Source: Porphyra umbilicalis
Taxonomy: Eukaryota > Rhodophyta > Bangiophyceae > Bangiales > Bangiaceae
NCBI GenBank assembly: GCA_002049455.2
Contig: KV918820.1
Location: forward strand, 241,759-305,758
DNA length: 64,000 bases
Direction of reading: 5' to 3'
A program made the position numbers and the translations under genes. Under the pieces are notes generated by a model that made no database searches, was not told the origin of the DNA, and was given only the letters and a program-made list of their open reading frames with translations. Numbering within the stretch: position 1 is the first letter of the stretch; every line of letters begins with the position of its first letter. Positions 35,293 through 49,400 of this stretch are shown here, piece after piece.

Positions 35293-38200
35293 GGGGAGAT
35301 TGGAGCGGTCGGAGAAGATGGGCGAGTGGAGGTATTCGGTGACGCCAGTGTTATAGCACAGTGCTTGTTATTCATCCGATACATATAGTAGTTCTCTTTC
35401 TCTTTCGTCGCTAAGCAATCCACGACGGGATGGCCTGCTGTTCAGCAGCGGGGTGCCTTTCTGTGGATACACCTGCAGTCACTTTTGAAGTGGCGGCGTG
35501 CGAGGCGAGTGCGGCGGCCGTAGGGGAGGGCTTGGGGAGGAGCTCATGGCAACAGTCTCATGGGCGTGGCCGATGCCAATAGAGACGCTGGCGGCGTGAG
35601 AAGGGCTAACGATTGGACGGGGCGCGAGACTAGGTTGGGCGGCGCCCTGATGGCGGTCCTCAATGGTGACGACAAAGCGTACTCATGTAAAGATGACTTT
35701 CACTTCGTGCACAGGTGACGATTTTTTTGTTTCTGGTGCGTACTTGTGGTAGGTACGGGGGTATCTCTCATGAACGGCAGACACACCGACACCATGAGTC
35801 TTCCCCAGCACAGACGGTGTGAGAGGATTGTCCAAGGGCTGGGGTCGGGTATGCTACGGTGGTAGCGTAGTTGCAGGAGACGCTACACGCTAGGGGTCGT
35901 CAGGCATGCTGTGGTGGTGAAGTAGTTGCAGGAGATGGAATACGCAAGGAGGCTTCAGGTAGGGTCGCATGGGGTTTGTCGCCTGTGACTGAGAGTAAAC
36001 AGATGAATGAACAAGTGGCTACCGTCAGCACATACAAGTAAAGGGTATCAAGATGAGCAGGACTCGCCAAACACAGAGGCTGTTGGCGTTTGTGAGCTTG
36101 CTTCGTGTGGGTACTGCGAACAGAGGCGCCGAGTGTCTGGAAACGGCAGATGCTCCAGTTAAAGCTGCACAGCGCATTCACCACGGAGGGACCATTCTGC
36201 ACTGGCATTCTTCCGACGACTGCAGTGGCGGAAGACCTGGTGGAGCTGCAGCGTCGTCACCGCCGTTTTGGCGGCTCCATGATGTGTTCTCATGGAGGTA
36301 GGAGTGCGAACGTGAGTGACGTGTGGCTGAATGTGGAGAAACACCCCGAAGCCACCAGAAAGAGATACACTGGCAGGCAGATTCGACCGCGCTGGCTTCT
36401 TGCTATCATCGCACGGTGTGATCTCTCCCAGAAAAGAAGCTATGCCATCGTTTGGGCTTCCGTCTGTTGCACGCGCCCATATATCTGCGCGTTTCCCACC
36501 GAGCGAAAGAGAACGGCACTGTGCGGGAGCGGTGGTGGGCGGCCTGCGCGCCAAGATCTGCTGTGCCGCGTGCCCCTCCAACGAAGAACAGAGACATTCC
36601 TTCGCGCGTGCGTCCACCTCACGCTGCACAGTCATGGCCTGAAAACCATACACCGCCACACTACTGGTTTTACGCCCACTCTGCTCTGGAGGCACATGCG
36701 GGGCTACCGCATCGCCGGAGTTGGACAAAACGATCCCACACTGTCTGCACACGACCTGTCTGGACGGGACATCAGACTGCGGTCTGCTAGAAGGGCGGCT
36801 ATGGCAATGGGGGGCACTTCCCAGTCGCAACCATTCTGCGTCTCCATACCATGTCGAAAGCGACGGCTGGCGCAGCACGCGGACGGTAGGGTCCGGTGGT
36901 GCCGGCAGGCCGCCCCAGGCCCGTTGCCGTTTGGGGGCGGAGCGATCTTGCGCAGGAGGAGGGTTGCAATCAAGAAGCCCCCCTCAGGACCCCCTAGAGT
37001 CCGTTCCCACCTCCTCCTCCCTGGAGGCGATTGCAGCCTCACCCCCACAGATGGCCAGGCTCGATGGTTGACCTCGTCGATGACAGCAAGCTGTCTTGTC
37101 CCCTGCACAAAGATCTGCGGTGGGCCCCACAGCGTGACGTGGAGGTGTCGTTTTCATGCCGGATGAGCGCCATTGCAACCCCGTTTACGCCAGAGATCAT
37201 CAATCATCCTTCCCTTCGTTACAGTATAGGGGGTCTACCTGGAAGTTAAACCCAGTTATAGATACTTACATACTTGATAATTTCAAGCTACAGGGCCGAT
37301 GTGTGAGTGTAAACGGCAGGGACGGGATACATTTGATGAATCAACGGCTCCAGGGCGATGTTGATTGGCCCCGATCCTCAGACCTGTGGCGTGCAGAACC
37401 AGGCCCCTTCTGCCAATGACGAGTGGTCGGCGCACGCCTGACATGCCCACGCAGGCTCCCGCCACTGTCGGTCATCGGTGGCATCCTCACACGCCGAGTC
37501 CCTCGTCTCCCCGAGTTCCATTTCCTTCGGGTGTTTCTGCTGGTGCCCTCGTGACCCCTCCCCCCCCGCCGCATCGCCACGCTTGCACCAGCTTGGTGGT
37601 CGGGTGTGCGCCCGGGTCTACGTCTTTGCAATGGAGGCCCACGTTGCGAGCGAGTGGGCGGTAGGAGTGCGTGCTGCCTGCTGTTGGCAGGGGTGGTGGC
37701 TCGGTCGGGGCCCCTTCTTCTTTCTTGTGCGTGGCACGTGGGTGCCCTTGGACCGGTTTTTTCACAGCAACCATTCCGGTTGTGGGCGCCTGTCACCCTT
37801 TACGGCCTCTTCTCGGCTGTTTCTTCATTCCCCCGAGTGCCGCCACGCGTCGACAACAGCCAGTGGGTAGATACATTTGTTTCCCGGTTGCTTGCTTCGC
37901 TGCCACTGCCTGTGGCTATTGCGGGATAAGTGCGTACTATTCGAGGTGGGGCAACCGACTCGTGGCGCATGGAGGGACTTGGCTGTTTTTTCCGAACCCG
38001 CGCATGCATGGTGTGTGCCCGTGGTCAACGCGCCCCATTGACGCTTCCCAGTGACTTTTGTGCCACTTTGCTTCGTTCCTATACGCTGCTGTTTCGTTGG
38101 GCTGCTCTTCAGATTTGTAGTGGCGAGCCGGACCGCTTTCTGCGGGGATAAGCAGGACCGTGTCTAGAGCAGGCTGCCCTTCCACCGTGCGCCCCCTACC

Positions 38201-38363
38201 ACTGTGGTGTTTTGATCATGTGCGTTGAGTGGTGCCTTGCTTTGTCTGTCTGGTGCTGCTCTGTCTCTGAGCACGACGGATTGCTATGTTTACCGAGGAT
38301 GCGCGCGTCTGCATTTGATGTATTTTCTGACCCGTGGCGTCCTTTTGTTTCTACACCGTGTCC
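35293..38363. other. Intergenic; one weak minus-strand frame
   Basis: Between MUS81 and the KDZ-like pair. The only frame worth noting is minus strand 36159-36878 (239 codons), with VVCRQCGIVLSNSGD: a CxxCG zinc-knuckle start that resembles Mis18/Yippee-type domains but lacks a recognisable second CxxC. I do not call it a gene. No terminal repeat matching the far side of the KDZ pair was found here. Confidence 0.4.
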
Positions 38364-40433
38364 TCACATCTTCCTCTCCAACCCCAATGACACGTCTTGC
38401 TTCACCCTGTCTCTACACGGACACCCTTCTCGCATCTCACAATGGTCAACAATAAAGTCATGGAAGTATGTCTCAACGGGCTTGTGCTGGATCTCCACCG
38501 CAACTTTGCGCTGGCCGGGAGCGCGCGCTCGGTTGGCCTCCTTGGTCGCCTCGCGCCGCTGGGAGACTTTGATGTTGTTGTGCGCCGCGATGATGCGCGA
38601 CCGCACGATAAACCGCCGCTGCCGCATGTAGGACAGGCTGTTTTTGGACCGCTTCTTGATGGAGTGCTGCCTCTCCGCGCCCGACGTGTCGTGGCCGCGC
38701 GTGAGGTCGGGATACTGGTCGGCATTGAAGACCGGAGAGCACGTATGGTTGCACCTGTGGAACCTGTCGATGAACCACAACGTGCACACGCCGTCCATCA
38801 TCCACGGGACGCGCCGCAGGGCGTTGCGCTGAGCTTGACAGGCAGTATCAAAATAAACAACTTGAGGAAACTTTTTGAAACGCTGGACAAGCGCCGCCAC
38901 AACGTGGGCGGGGCTCTCGGTCTCCCTCAGGAGCTCAAAGCCGATGATGTACCCGCACCCGCAAACAAACGTGATGACACCTGGTGCCCGGAGCACGCTC
39001 TCAGGGAAGTTGTGACGGCAGTCGTCGACGTCCCACCCCTTGACCTCCTTGGCCTTGACCTCCTTCTTCTCATCGCGCTTAGAGGCGGCCTTGAGCCGCT
39101 GCTTGACCGCCGTAGAGTCCTCGGGGAAGGCGCGTAGGATGGCCCTGCCGGGCCACGACTGGCCGGTCCTCAGCTCGTTTGCCTGCTCAGCCGCGCGGGC
39201 CTTGGAAGGCGCTCTGGCGACGACGTGGGAGATGGCCGGCTGGACTCCATTAGACAGCAGCCACGCCTCGTACGCGTCCGCGTCTCCATCCTCCCACTTA
39301 TCGCGGTACTCCTTGGCGGCAGGCTTGGCCTTGGCCAACCACCGCGACATCGTCTCCTCCTCCGCCAGGATGCAAAAGAGCATGAGCTCGCCTACGGCCT
39401 GGCAAAGGTCAGGCTGGGCGTCCATGGTGAAGCGGACGAGGACGAGAAACCGCCAGACGAAGACGACGGGCGTAACGCACGGGGCGAGCTTGATCCACTC
39501 CGAGCTCTGCTTCCGCGCGATGAGCGCCCTCGCCAGCACCTCGACGTCGATGGCGTCGCACGCGCCGAAGATGTTGAGCACGGGCTCTGCGAGCATCGCT
39601 GCCACGAAGGTGCGCACCGTCATCCACCTGTCCTTGTCCACGTCCTCATCGTCGGTCTCCGGGAAGAAGTCTGTGCAGACGCACAGCACCTCGTCCGCAG
39701 CATCTACAGCGGCCGCCTCGGGAGCGGCCACGGGCGCGGCGGCCGGCGCGGGCTCGTCGTCAATGTCAGCGCCTCCCTCAATCTCGTAATCCTCGTCAAA
39801 CACCTCCTCGTAGACATACTCCGGGTTAACGGGCGCACCCTCTGGCGCGGCCGCCACGGGCTCGTAGTTGGGCTCATGGCCTACTGCCGACCCCGCACCG
39901 CTCATCGACCCCCCGTCCGACACGGCGTCGGCGTCCACGACAACGCGGTCGGCGTCCGCGAGGACGGCGCGGACCGCAAATTCCCTGTTGGTCGCGTCCG
40001 CTCGGGCGACGGCGGCAACGACGACGCGGTGGTTGGGGTCGGGGACGGCGTTGGCCTCGGCCGTGTTGCCCTCGAGTTGGCCGTCCTGCACGACGCCGTC
40101 GTCCGTCCCACCCCGCCGGTCTGACATGCCGCCTACGTTGGAGGAACCAACGGGGGTAGGGACAGAGGAGTGAGCGGTCGCCGTGAAGCCCGTGGCGTTC
40201 CCCAGCGTCTCGTCGGCCGGCGACATGCCCCCAGCCTCGGGGGGGGGGCAGCACCTCCGCGTCTCCGACGCTCGCAGACCAGGCGAGGCCCTCACGCGCC
40301 TCTGCGGAGTGATGAGCACTCCACTGCCACCGCCGGAGCTGCTGCGAAGATGGTGATGCGTGTGCCGCGTCAGACGTGGCGCCAGCGGCAGGGGGGTGTT
40401 GAGGATGACGTCGGCAGCAGCGGCAGCACGCAT
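38364..40433 (-). CDS. KDZ-type transposase, catalytic second half
   Basis: 689 residues if the first ATG (40431-40433) is used; Met70 or Met103 are alternatives, as the first 70 residues are low complexity. The acidic Ala-rich first third is followed by an ordered region (about 265-480) and then motifs of the Kyakuja-Dileera-Zisupton group: VCGCGYIIGFE (491-500), RETESP, QVVYFDTACQAQ (Asp529, Cys532), FHRCNHTCS (His559, Cys561, His563, Cys565) and SGAERQHSIKK (Glu587), then a basic helical end with CPC. These match the second Asp, the zinc-binding His/Cys cluster and the catalytic Glu of an RNase H-fold transposase. The first catalytic Asp is not in this protein; a matching GDG motif is in the gene 1.6 kb upstream on the same strand. 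The two may act as partners, or be exons of one gene. Family assignment is from memory of motifs, not a search. Confidence 0.7.
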   Translation of the reverse strand: MRAAAAADVILNTPLPLAPRLTRHTHHHLRSSSGGGSGVLITPQRRVRASPGLRASETRRCCPPPEAGGMSPADETLGNATGFTATAHSSVPTPVGSSNVGGMSDRRGGTDDGVVQDGQLEGNTAEANAVPDPNHRVVVAAVARADATNREFAVRAVLADADRVVVDADAVSDGGSMSGAGSAVGHEPNYEPVAAAPEGAPVNPEYVYEEVFDEDYEIEGGADIDDEPAPAAAPVAAPEAAAVDAADEVLCVCTDFFPETDDEDVDKDRWMTVRTFVAAMLAEPVLNIFGACDAIDVEVLARALIARKQSSEWIKLAPCVTPVVFVWRFLVLVRFTMDAQPDLCQAVGELMLFCILAEEETMSRWLAKAKPAAKEYRDKWEDGDADAYEAWLLSNGVQPAISHVVARAPSKARAAEQANELRTGQSWPGRAILRAFPEDSTAVKQRLKAASKRDEKKEVKAKEVKGWDVDDCRHNFPESVLRAPGVITFVCGCGYIIGFELLRETESPAHVVAALVQRFKKFPQVVYFDTACQAQRNALRRVPWMMDGVCTLWFIDRFHRCNHTCSPVFNADQYPDLTRGHDTSGAERQHSIKKRSKNSLSYMRQRRFIVRSRIIAAHNNIKVSQRREATKEANRARAPGQRKVAVEIQHKPVETYFHDFIVDHCEMREGCPCRDRVKQDVSLGLERKM

Positions 40434-43400
40434 TGACGGGGGGGGGGTGCAGGCGAGCGCCGCGTCGATTGGTAGGTCGGCGGCGGCTGGGTGCCCGCGA
40501 CACGCCGGCGGCCACGTTGGCGAGCCTCACGGGGGCGTCGGCGAGCGCCGATTCAGGAGTAGAGTCGAAGGCAGGAGGGAGGTCAGCGCCGCGCCGGCAC
40601 GCCTTCTCCTCGCATCCGCGACGGGGGAGTGTTGCACCGCGTCGGCCTCAGCGTCGGGCCGCACCAGCGGGTGCGTTGTGGGCGCCACGCCGCTGCAGCT
40701 TCGGCCCGCGTCGGCGACGGGGCAAGCGAGCGCCGTGGCCCGCGTCGGCGACGGGGCAAGCGAGCGCCGTGGCCCGCGTCGGCGACGGGGCAAGCGAGCG
40801 CCGCGGCCCGCGTCGGCGACGGGGCAAGCGAGTGCCGCGGCCCGCGTCGGCGACGGGGAAAGCGAGCACCGCGTCTGGCACAGCGTGGGCCCGCGTCAGC
40901 GTGGTGGAGGCGAGCGTGGCGTCAGGCGTAGAGCGGACCCACGTCGGAGGAACAGAGGCCGGTGCCGCGATACGCGCAGCGTCGACAGCGAGCGTGTAGT
41001 GGGCGCCACCCCGGCCGCGGCGTCGGCCCGCGACGGTGCGGTGTCGCGAGCGCCGCTTCGAGCCCCTCGTCTAGGCACGAGAGCGGTCGAGTGGTGGCCG
41101 CAGCGTCTGGGCCCGACAGCGGAGGGGCCGCGGGAGCCGCGTCGGGCTGGGCGACGCCCAGGTGGTCTTCCACGGCCCCCACCCGGCCATAGAGGTGCTC
41201 GCCGGGGGGGGGGCAAGGGAGACAGTTTGCATCACGGGTTCGTTGGCGGCATACAGACACACAGTGGGGGGCACTCGAGGCCGGGAAACAAAACACGGCG
41301 CTCCCTCCGCCCATACAAGATCTCGACGCCCTGGGCCGGCCATCGCAGGCCGTAAGCGAGCCCGCTCACGAAGAAAGGGGCCCCAGAGAGCTAGCATCGT
41401 ACGTGGGTGCGTGGTGGCGGTTGCGCGGAAGAGGGGCACTGAAGGGTGCCGTTGCGGGGTCACTGTCTGTTGCAGGGTGCCTCGAGAGCACTTCTCTTCG
41501 GCCATAAGCGGCTGTCCGAATGCGCGGCCACGCACTGGGAAGCTGGCCTGTAGACGGATCCAACCCGGGTGGATCGGTCATCCAGGACCCCCTCCAGTGA
41601 GCGTTCCGCGGTCAGATACAATCAGATAAGTGTATTCACTGGGGCGCCACCTTGGTATTTTACGTCGATAGGAGCATGCAAATACATGCCGCTGCGTTTA
41701 ACTCTACATGCAGGGACAGCTTTACGAGAGGATCGAGGCATGCGTTGTACACACAATTGGAATGAAAAAGGGCACTTGTTCTGCTATTGAAATAGACTTG
41801 ACGCAAGGTTGCCCCCCTACACATTCTTGGCAGGGATGTGGCTTGTGGCGAGCGTGAGCAAGACGCCCAAGAGCGATACAGCCGAGTCCCAGCACCCCGT
41901 CCATTCCCAAGCCGGCCGACAGAGTACGCGCACACACAGGTGCGCAGGGGTATGGACCTTGTTGTTTACGTGTTCTGACAAGAAGTGAGAAAAAGTGGGC
42001 GGAAGAAGAGCGCAGACAAGTCAAGAAAGACGGTCACCCTCGAGCACCCTTCCCACCCACACTCCCCGACCTCTTCATCCGTAGCCCCCGATGCTCCGCG
42101 CCAGCAGCTCAGCCGCCATGCGCCGCCGGTAGTACGCGGTGCTCCGCGTCATGGTCCGCAGGTTCAAGCCCATCGCAATGTAGTTCATGTTCTGGACAGT
42201 GAACACGCCGCAGTCGTCCGAGTTTTCTTGACTTCTGCACCAAGCGTGGCGCACGCTCCACACCCGCGCCGGCGTGTTGTAGTAGTCGGCCTCGTCTAAG
42301 GCCCACCGTTTGATGCTAGCCCCAATGACGGGGTGCTCTCCGCCGAGGGAGTCGTAGACGGTGATTGTTCCGGCGCCCTTGTCCATCACCACCAACACCC
42401 AATGGCAGTTGGTGATGTTGATCGGGAAAAATATCTCGTCGTACGACAGCGCGTCAAAATTCTGCGTCCACCGCTGCACGATGTCGTACGAGTACTGCCA
42501 CCCGTGCCACAGCTTGGTGTAAAAGAAGCTGCTGAAGAAGTAGTGCGTCGGCGCCGACGGGTCGGCCGCCACCATCCGCTCGTTCCGCATCTGCATGAGG
42601 GTGGCCATGCCGTTGATGCACTCGTCGTTCAGCCACTTGTTCGGCACCAGCCGCTCAAAGTCGGAGTGCGAGAGGGGGATCTTGCCGACGTGCAGCAGCG
42701 TGAAGAGGCTGCCCGTGACGGGCTCCTTGAGCACGTCATTGGTGGCCGTCACGACGCATTGCGTCAATGAAGAGGCGGGGTCTGTCACGTCGACGGCGAC
42801 CGGGTCGTCGCTGTTGGGCAACGACCTCCTGGCGGCCAGCGGCTCCACAGACGCCAGTGGAGTCCGCCACTGGTCGTCGCTCCGCAACACGACCGCCTTG
42901 ACCGACTCGGGCGCCACCGCATCGTTGCCGGCCTCATCGGCGCCGCCTGGCTCAGATAGCAAAAACTCCGTGCCGTCGCCGACCGGGGGCGGAGTTCCGG
43001 GAGGCGAGAGAGGGGTGGGGGCGACAGCGCCACCACGAGGCGCCACTGACTCCAGCGCTAGCGCCTCAAGCCCCGACGCCACCTCGGACTGCTCGACGCC
43101 TTGAGCATCATCAGCTTCTTGGTCACCCTCCTCCTCCGCGGCGCCCGCCACCAACCCATTGCCGCTGCTCTCGGGAACCGACTGCTCCAACTCGTCGCTT
43201 GAGTACTCCGACGCGCTGCCCGATGAGCAGTTGGCAGCGCGCGCTTCCGCGTCCGGGACCACAATGTTGGCCTCTTTGTCCTCGTCACTGGCGCCCGACA
43301 AAGACGATCCGTCCGCGGCGCCTGCGGCTATGACACCGGTGGCCGAGTTCAGGTTGCGCACAAAGAAGAACTTGTGAAAGAGCGTGGCCGCGGCCCAGCG

Positions 43401-46400
43401 CAGCGCACGCTCCTGCTCCTTATGCGTCCGCACGCCGCGGCTCTCCTCCGTAGGTTCTGGTGGCGGGGTGGGCGGCGGCCCGACAACGGCCGCCTCAAAA
43501 GCGCGGAACTTCACGACCTCGTCCGCCGAGACAGCGACAGAGTCGATTGCGCCCGACCGGACGCGGTGGCGGATGACGGCCCGCACGGTCGCGTTGCGGA
43601 CGGCGCACGCGTACGTTATCGCCATGTCGGCGCGCGGCGCGTCCATGCCGGGACGCAGCATCGGCAGAATGTACTGCTGCAAGACCGCTAAGATCTGACC
43701 GTCGCCCAGCACACACTTGTACCGCCCGCCCGCCGCCTCGTCCTCGCCGCAATCCATGCACTTAAACGCCACCTCGGGGATGATGAGCGTCTCGGTGAAC
43801 TCGCCGACGGCGTGGGAGATCCTTTGCCGGTTTTGCCCGTGCTCCCCGTCCACGTACGCGCCAACGTTGCGCAGCACGCTCGCCAGGTACTCCGCTGCCG
43901 CCGCCATTGTGGACCTGGCAATGACACACACTCCCAGCACCGAGTCTAGGAAGACGCGGACATACAACGTTGACGCCCCGACCGAAAAGAGCCCGTCTTC
44001 AGCCCCGTCGTACTCGACGAGGTGGCCATTCACACACGTCCACGACCCGACAATGACCTCCAACCGCCCGCGCATCGTGTAGAGGTCCGCCGTCCACTGA
44101 ATCACCTCGCGGCCGCGACCCGGCTCGTCGCAGACGAGGCATGACGACTCCACATGCACCTTGGACAGCCGCCTGTACTGCTCGCCGTTCCGCAGGACGT
44201 CGACCGCCGAGCTGTACTGGTCGCAGAGCCTCACCTCGGTCGAGCAGGGGAACATGTTCCGAGCTCGTCGCCGCTGGAGGGGCTTGGCAGGCGTCGCCAC
44301 CGGCGCCGCTGCGCCATCTCGACGGTCCGTGGCGGGGGTAGCGACACGCGGCTCCTCCTCATTCAGGATGCCTGTCGGACCGAGTGGAAGCGCGTCCTCC
44401 CGCGTCATCTCGGCCAACACCGCGTCCGACTCAGCGTCCACCCGGGTGATCTTGTTCACCGCCTTCGCGTGGATGCACCCCCAGGGATGCGACTTGCACG
44501 ACAGCTGGCAACATGTGGCCAGCTTGAACTTGTTGCTGGACGGCCGAATGGCGACGGCCGTCCAAACGCCTTCGTAGAACACGACGTGGATGGGAACGTT
44601 CTTTCTCATACCCGCCTGCGTCACGTAGTAGGTGATCGTTGCCGTCGGCGGGCCGTCATTGCCTTCGCGGTCGAGCGGCCCGAGCAGCAACGGGAGCGCC
44701 AAAAAGAAGGCGGCATAGTTGGAGGCGCCGACGTCGAGCGCCAATGAGTCGTACGCCCGAAGCAATGCTGCGGCGTGCCGGCACGTGCTGCTCCGCCCTA
44801 GCGCCTCCTGCATCTGCGGGTACTCCATGACGACGCCGGTGAAAGCGGAGCGCCCGTTGCCGAGTACTCCCGAGCAGCTACATAGGGCTAAGAGTACGCC
44901 ATTGGTGAAGACCGTCCACGTGACGACAGGGTCGAAGGCCTCTAAAACCACCAGCACGTGCGCCCCATGGACGCACGCGCCCTTGACGTCGGAGGACCCG
45001 CCCATTCTCGCCGTGAGACCCACAGCCACTCGCAATTCCGACACGTAGAAGTAAGCAAGCGCATCCTCCTCGTACGGGAGGCGGTCGAGGGTTGGCGCGG
45101 CAGGTACTTGGCGCCTCACCTCCACCGGCGCACCATCTTGAAGTGAAGGTTGTGGTGCGTGCCCCGAAGGCCACCCGTCAGCACCCGTGCCCGGGATGAC
45201 CGCCGAGATCCCGTCAGCTGCCGCCCTTTCCGTGACAGCCGCGGCGTCACACTCAGCGGCGGCTGCTTCCTCATCGCTCGTGGCGGCGGCCTCTGCCGCG
45301 GCGGAGGCAGCGGCCGCGGCCCGAGCAGCGGTGGCCACTGCCCGGCGGCCAGTGCCGGTAGGAACCGCTGGGGCATGCGTCCGACCGACGCTCGCATCTC
45401 CACCGGAGTCGGTGCCACCACCGCGACCGTGTTCCCCCCCCCCATCGGCGCCCCTACCTGCCGCGCTCTCATTGTGCCCGCGGTTACTCGAGCCCCCCTC
45501 GACCCCACCGCCACCCCCATCCGACCCTAGTCGACCCCCAACATCTCCAACGTCCTCCTCACCGTCGCTCACCGGCAGTACATCCGCCGGCACAACGGCG
45601 ACGTTGTACAGGGACGACGGGAGCATGATGAATGAGTCATCAATCCCCTCCACGAAGACGGGGGGGTTGGACAAAAATCCACACCTCAGCCCAGATCGCG
45701 CCATGGTGTAGCCCCAGGGATTGGACCCCCGAGGCGGCCACTGCCACGACCAGCAGCGGGGGAGGCGGCGAGCCTCGGAGAAGGGCACCCCGGGGGTGGG
45801 CGGGTGGTGGTGGATGCCCCGGACATGCGTGGTGGTAGGCGCCCCGGAGGTGGGTGGTGGTGGGCGCCCCGGAGAGGGGCGCCGCGGGGGTGGCGGTGAG
45901 CGCCCCGGAAGGGGACGTCCCGGAGATGGCGGCCGCCGCGGTGAGCAAGTGGCCGGGCGGATGCCACCGGTGGGGCAAGCGAGCAGCGCCCCGTAGTGGG
46001 AGGAGGGCGCGGGGGCAATGGCGACGGGCGCGGCAGCGGTGACGGGCGCGGCGGCGGCGGAGGCGGCGCGGCGGCGGCGGGGGCGGCGCGGCGACGGCGG
46101 GGGCGGCGCGGCGGTGGCGGGGGCGGCGCGGCGGTGGCGGGGGCGGCGCGGCGGTGGCGGGGGCGGCGCGGCGGCGGTGTGGGAGGCCCAGCGGCGCAGC
46201 GCGCGCGCGCGGCGCGAGGACGTCACGACGACCGTGGCGGGCCCGCGAAACACGAGGCTGGCGCTGAGTAAAGACGCTTGCCATGATCCCAAGCCACGAG
46301 AGCGCGCGCAAATCAGACGCGATCTGCCGATCGGACCAGTGGCGGAACATTGGTGGTCCATTCGCCACATCTCGATCTGCTGTGATATCGGGGACCAACC

Positions 46401-49400
46401 TACAATCGTTCAATCATCTCCTGACAGTACGGATGGGCCAACCAACAGCCGTGGATGGCTCGGCGGCGACGGCCCCCAGAGCGCCGTCGGAACGAGTGCA
46501 GAATGGTCTGGGGGCCCGAAAATGTGCAGGGGCCCAAACCCCGGCCCAGGCCGCAAAACCCAGCCAGCCCCAATTCCGAATGCCGCTCGTAAGGCCCTCC
46601 TGGGGGGGTATTTCCGGCCTCCTATTGGTGGACGCCACGGCACCTTCCGGGTGGTCATGTGGCGCCGTGCCGGGAGTGGATTCTGGCCTGGAAACGCCGC
46701 GTTTTGAGGCTCTGAGTGCTGGTGGTCAAACGGCGCCGAGACATTGAGGGTCGTCCTTTGCGTGGCGGTCGGGACCGAAAGTGAAGCGCCGGCACTTGGA
46801 CTCGGCCGTATCTGGTCGCGCAGATTATGAAGCGGGGCTACTGTTTGATTGCATGTTCTTTTTTTTGTCTCATGCAAGCCAGCCGGCTTGATCCGCCCTA
46901 TCATTTTGAGTGGACTCTATTTATCAGCTGGATCATTGTTGCAACGGCTATTGCTGAGCTGGAAACCGGACGCAGCGCTTCACCAGTGTCGCGCGACCCA
47001 CGCGCATTCCGGCGCTTCTCGCACTCATAGCCCCTTTTTTTCGGAGTACCGCCGGAACTCCCATATCTGTCATCTGAGGGACTTTGGCTCCTGGAGGGCC
47101 AGTTCCGACGCTCCCACATCGTTGTTGGGACAGGTTTTAGTGCATGAGACATACCTGTAGTTAAGGGCGGTCTTCTGGGTCTGATCTGACAGTACAAAGC
47201 CCTCTCACAAGCACCGCCAGGGCAGCATACGTGTCGCCCACTCGGGCTGACAGTCTCCACATCCCTCTTTTGGTTGGCCCAAGAGCACACCGAGCCGACA
47301 TTCTGGCTTCCCATTGGTCAAAAGCCAGAAGTCCGGGAGACGGGGGTCTTAACTAGGCGTGAGAGACGTATCGAAGGAGAACCAACAGGCTGTAAAACGA
47401 GACACGAGTCAGGTCGTCCTTGAAGTAGTTATAGAAAAAGTCGGGCTGATGGTTTCTGAAACCAATAACGGTAGCTGTCGGTAATTACTGGGAAAAGAAA
47501 CCATCAATGATGATTTCGTCGAGTTCTTATTAATACAACCCTGCTTTCTGAAGGTCCCGTTTCTGAGCAAAGTTCAGACCAAATCAGAAGGACCATGTTG
47601 TCAATGCGCCATTTACTCCCGTTGTTCAAGGGGTACTACCTCGAGCAGACACTTTGTGAGCAAAGTATGCTGCCAAACTACCACAAACTTCCGTACCGTG
47701 TCGGTTTGACATTCTCAGGGTGTTCCAATCATGCCCGAACGTATCGAGCGAGACAGGTCAGATCGACAGCCTCGAGGCTGATCTGTCAGCCCCAGTTGGG
47801 AGCGCCATGAAAGGGGCGCCCTCGATTGTCGGTCGGAAGCACCCCAGCTGACTGTTTTCCTCACGATCGGCGACCACCCCTGCCCCAGCCGCCAAGATGC
47901 AAGGCGCAGATGAATTGTCATGACGACCGACCGAAGCCGGCGAGCTTTATGTGGCCGTGGCAGTCTGACACTCGCCGCCCCCTGCGAATAGCATCGCGGA
48001 GGATAGGTGGCGCATTGGTGCACATTGGTCGGCCTGAGGTTGGTGACGCACCCCCAGCCATTGGCCACCTCGAACAGCGCGGCGCTGTATTCTGTCTTGC
48101 GGCCCAGGCGCGCTTTGGCTGGGTGTGTCTGTGGCCTCGCTTTTACCTTCATTGGTCTCTTTTTGTTGTTCTCTCCGCAACCCCACTCCGCGCGGGCCAC
48201 GACAGCCGTCGACTCGATTCGACGGGCCCCCCCAATGCCTCACTCTGGGCCCCCGCGTGGTGGCGTTTCTTGCACTGTGGCCACACCGAGCCCGCAGGCC
48301 CACCGCCCAAGCGCGCGCGCGCGCGCGCGCACTTGTGGACCTGCACACCAAACCGCGTGCGACGCCAGCGCGCGCGCGCGTCGGCCCCGACCCCCCGTTT
48401 CGGCACCGTTTTGGCAGCTTTTTGCCTCTCCCATTTCCGCGCGCGCGCCGGCGCGGCCCGTCCCCTTTGACCCCGGTCGTCAAAGACAACATCGATCCGT
48501 TTCAGCGGCACGCCCGCCCACTTTCACGCGGGCCCTTTCGTGCTCTGGTCGAGCGCCACCAAACCCCGCACCAACCCGCGTGCGCCCCAACTGCGACCCG
48601 GTTTCACCCGACTTTGGCGCACACGGACCGCGGGGGGGCTTCGCCGAGTTGCGCGGGCAAGCAGCGCACGAGCGCAAGCGGGCGGGTCGGTGGCGCTGCC
48701 GTTTCACTCGGGCAGCTGCCCGTTGCTGCTCGGGGGAGGCGGCGCTGCGCCCTTCCCGAGGTGGGGTTGATACTGCTGCGAGGCGGGTCGAGTGCCCCCG
48801 AGTGCTTTGGCTCGGTCGACTGCTTCGTCTCGTTGCTCTGTCGTTGTGTGGGCCCTCTTCGACGCTCGCCTCCTTCCCCCCCTGTCCCCCCTCCCACCCC
48901 TCTTCCGCCGTCTTCCTGGTGTCTTTACACACCCTCCCCTCTCTGCTCTCCTGCCCTTCAACCATGAGCAGCACCCTCGATGGGGCGGCGGCCAACCTGG
49001 TTGGCCGCCGGGTCAAGGCGCTCGGAGTACCCGAGCATCGCCTCGACACGGCGTCGGTGGCGGCGCTGCGGCTGCTCGAGGCAGCGCAGGCGTTTGAGAC
49101 GGCTGCCGGCGGCGCCCGCGCGCACGTGCAACTGTCTAACCTGACGGACAACTCGGACGTTGTCTGGGCGCGCCTCCACGAGTCCCTCGACGGGATGCGG
49201 GCGGGCACACCCGCCGCCCGGGACGCCTTCTCTGCCGCCCTCCGCCATGCTTGGGCGCCGCTGGTGCGGACCAAGATGCACGCCGCTGCGGCGCCGAACG
49301 GGCACGCGGACTTTGCGGCGGGGACCCCCGCAGCGGGCTTTGACGGCACCAGCCCCGCGGCCGAGCAGCGTCGGCTGTCCTTCTCGGCGGAGCAGGCGCA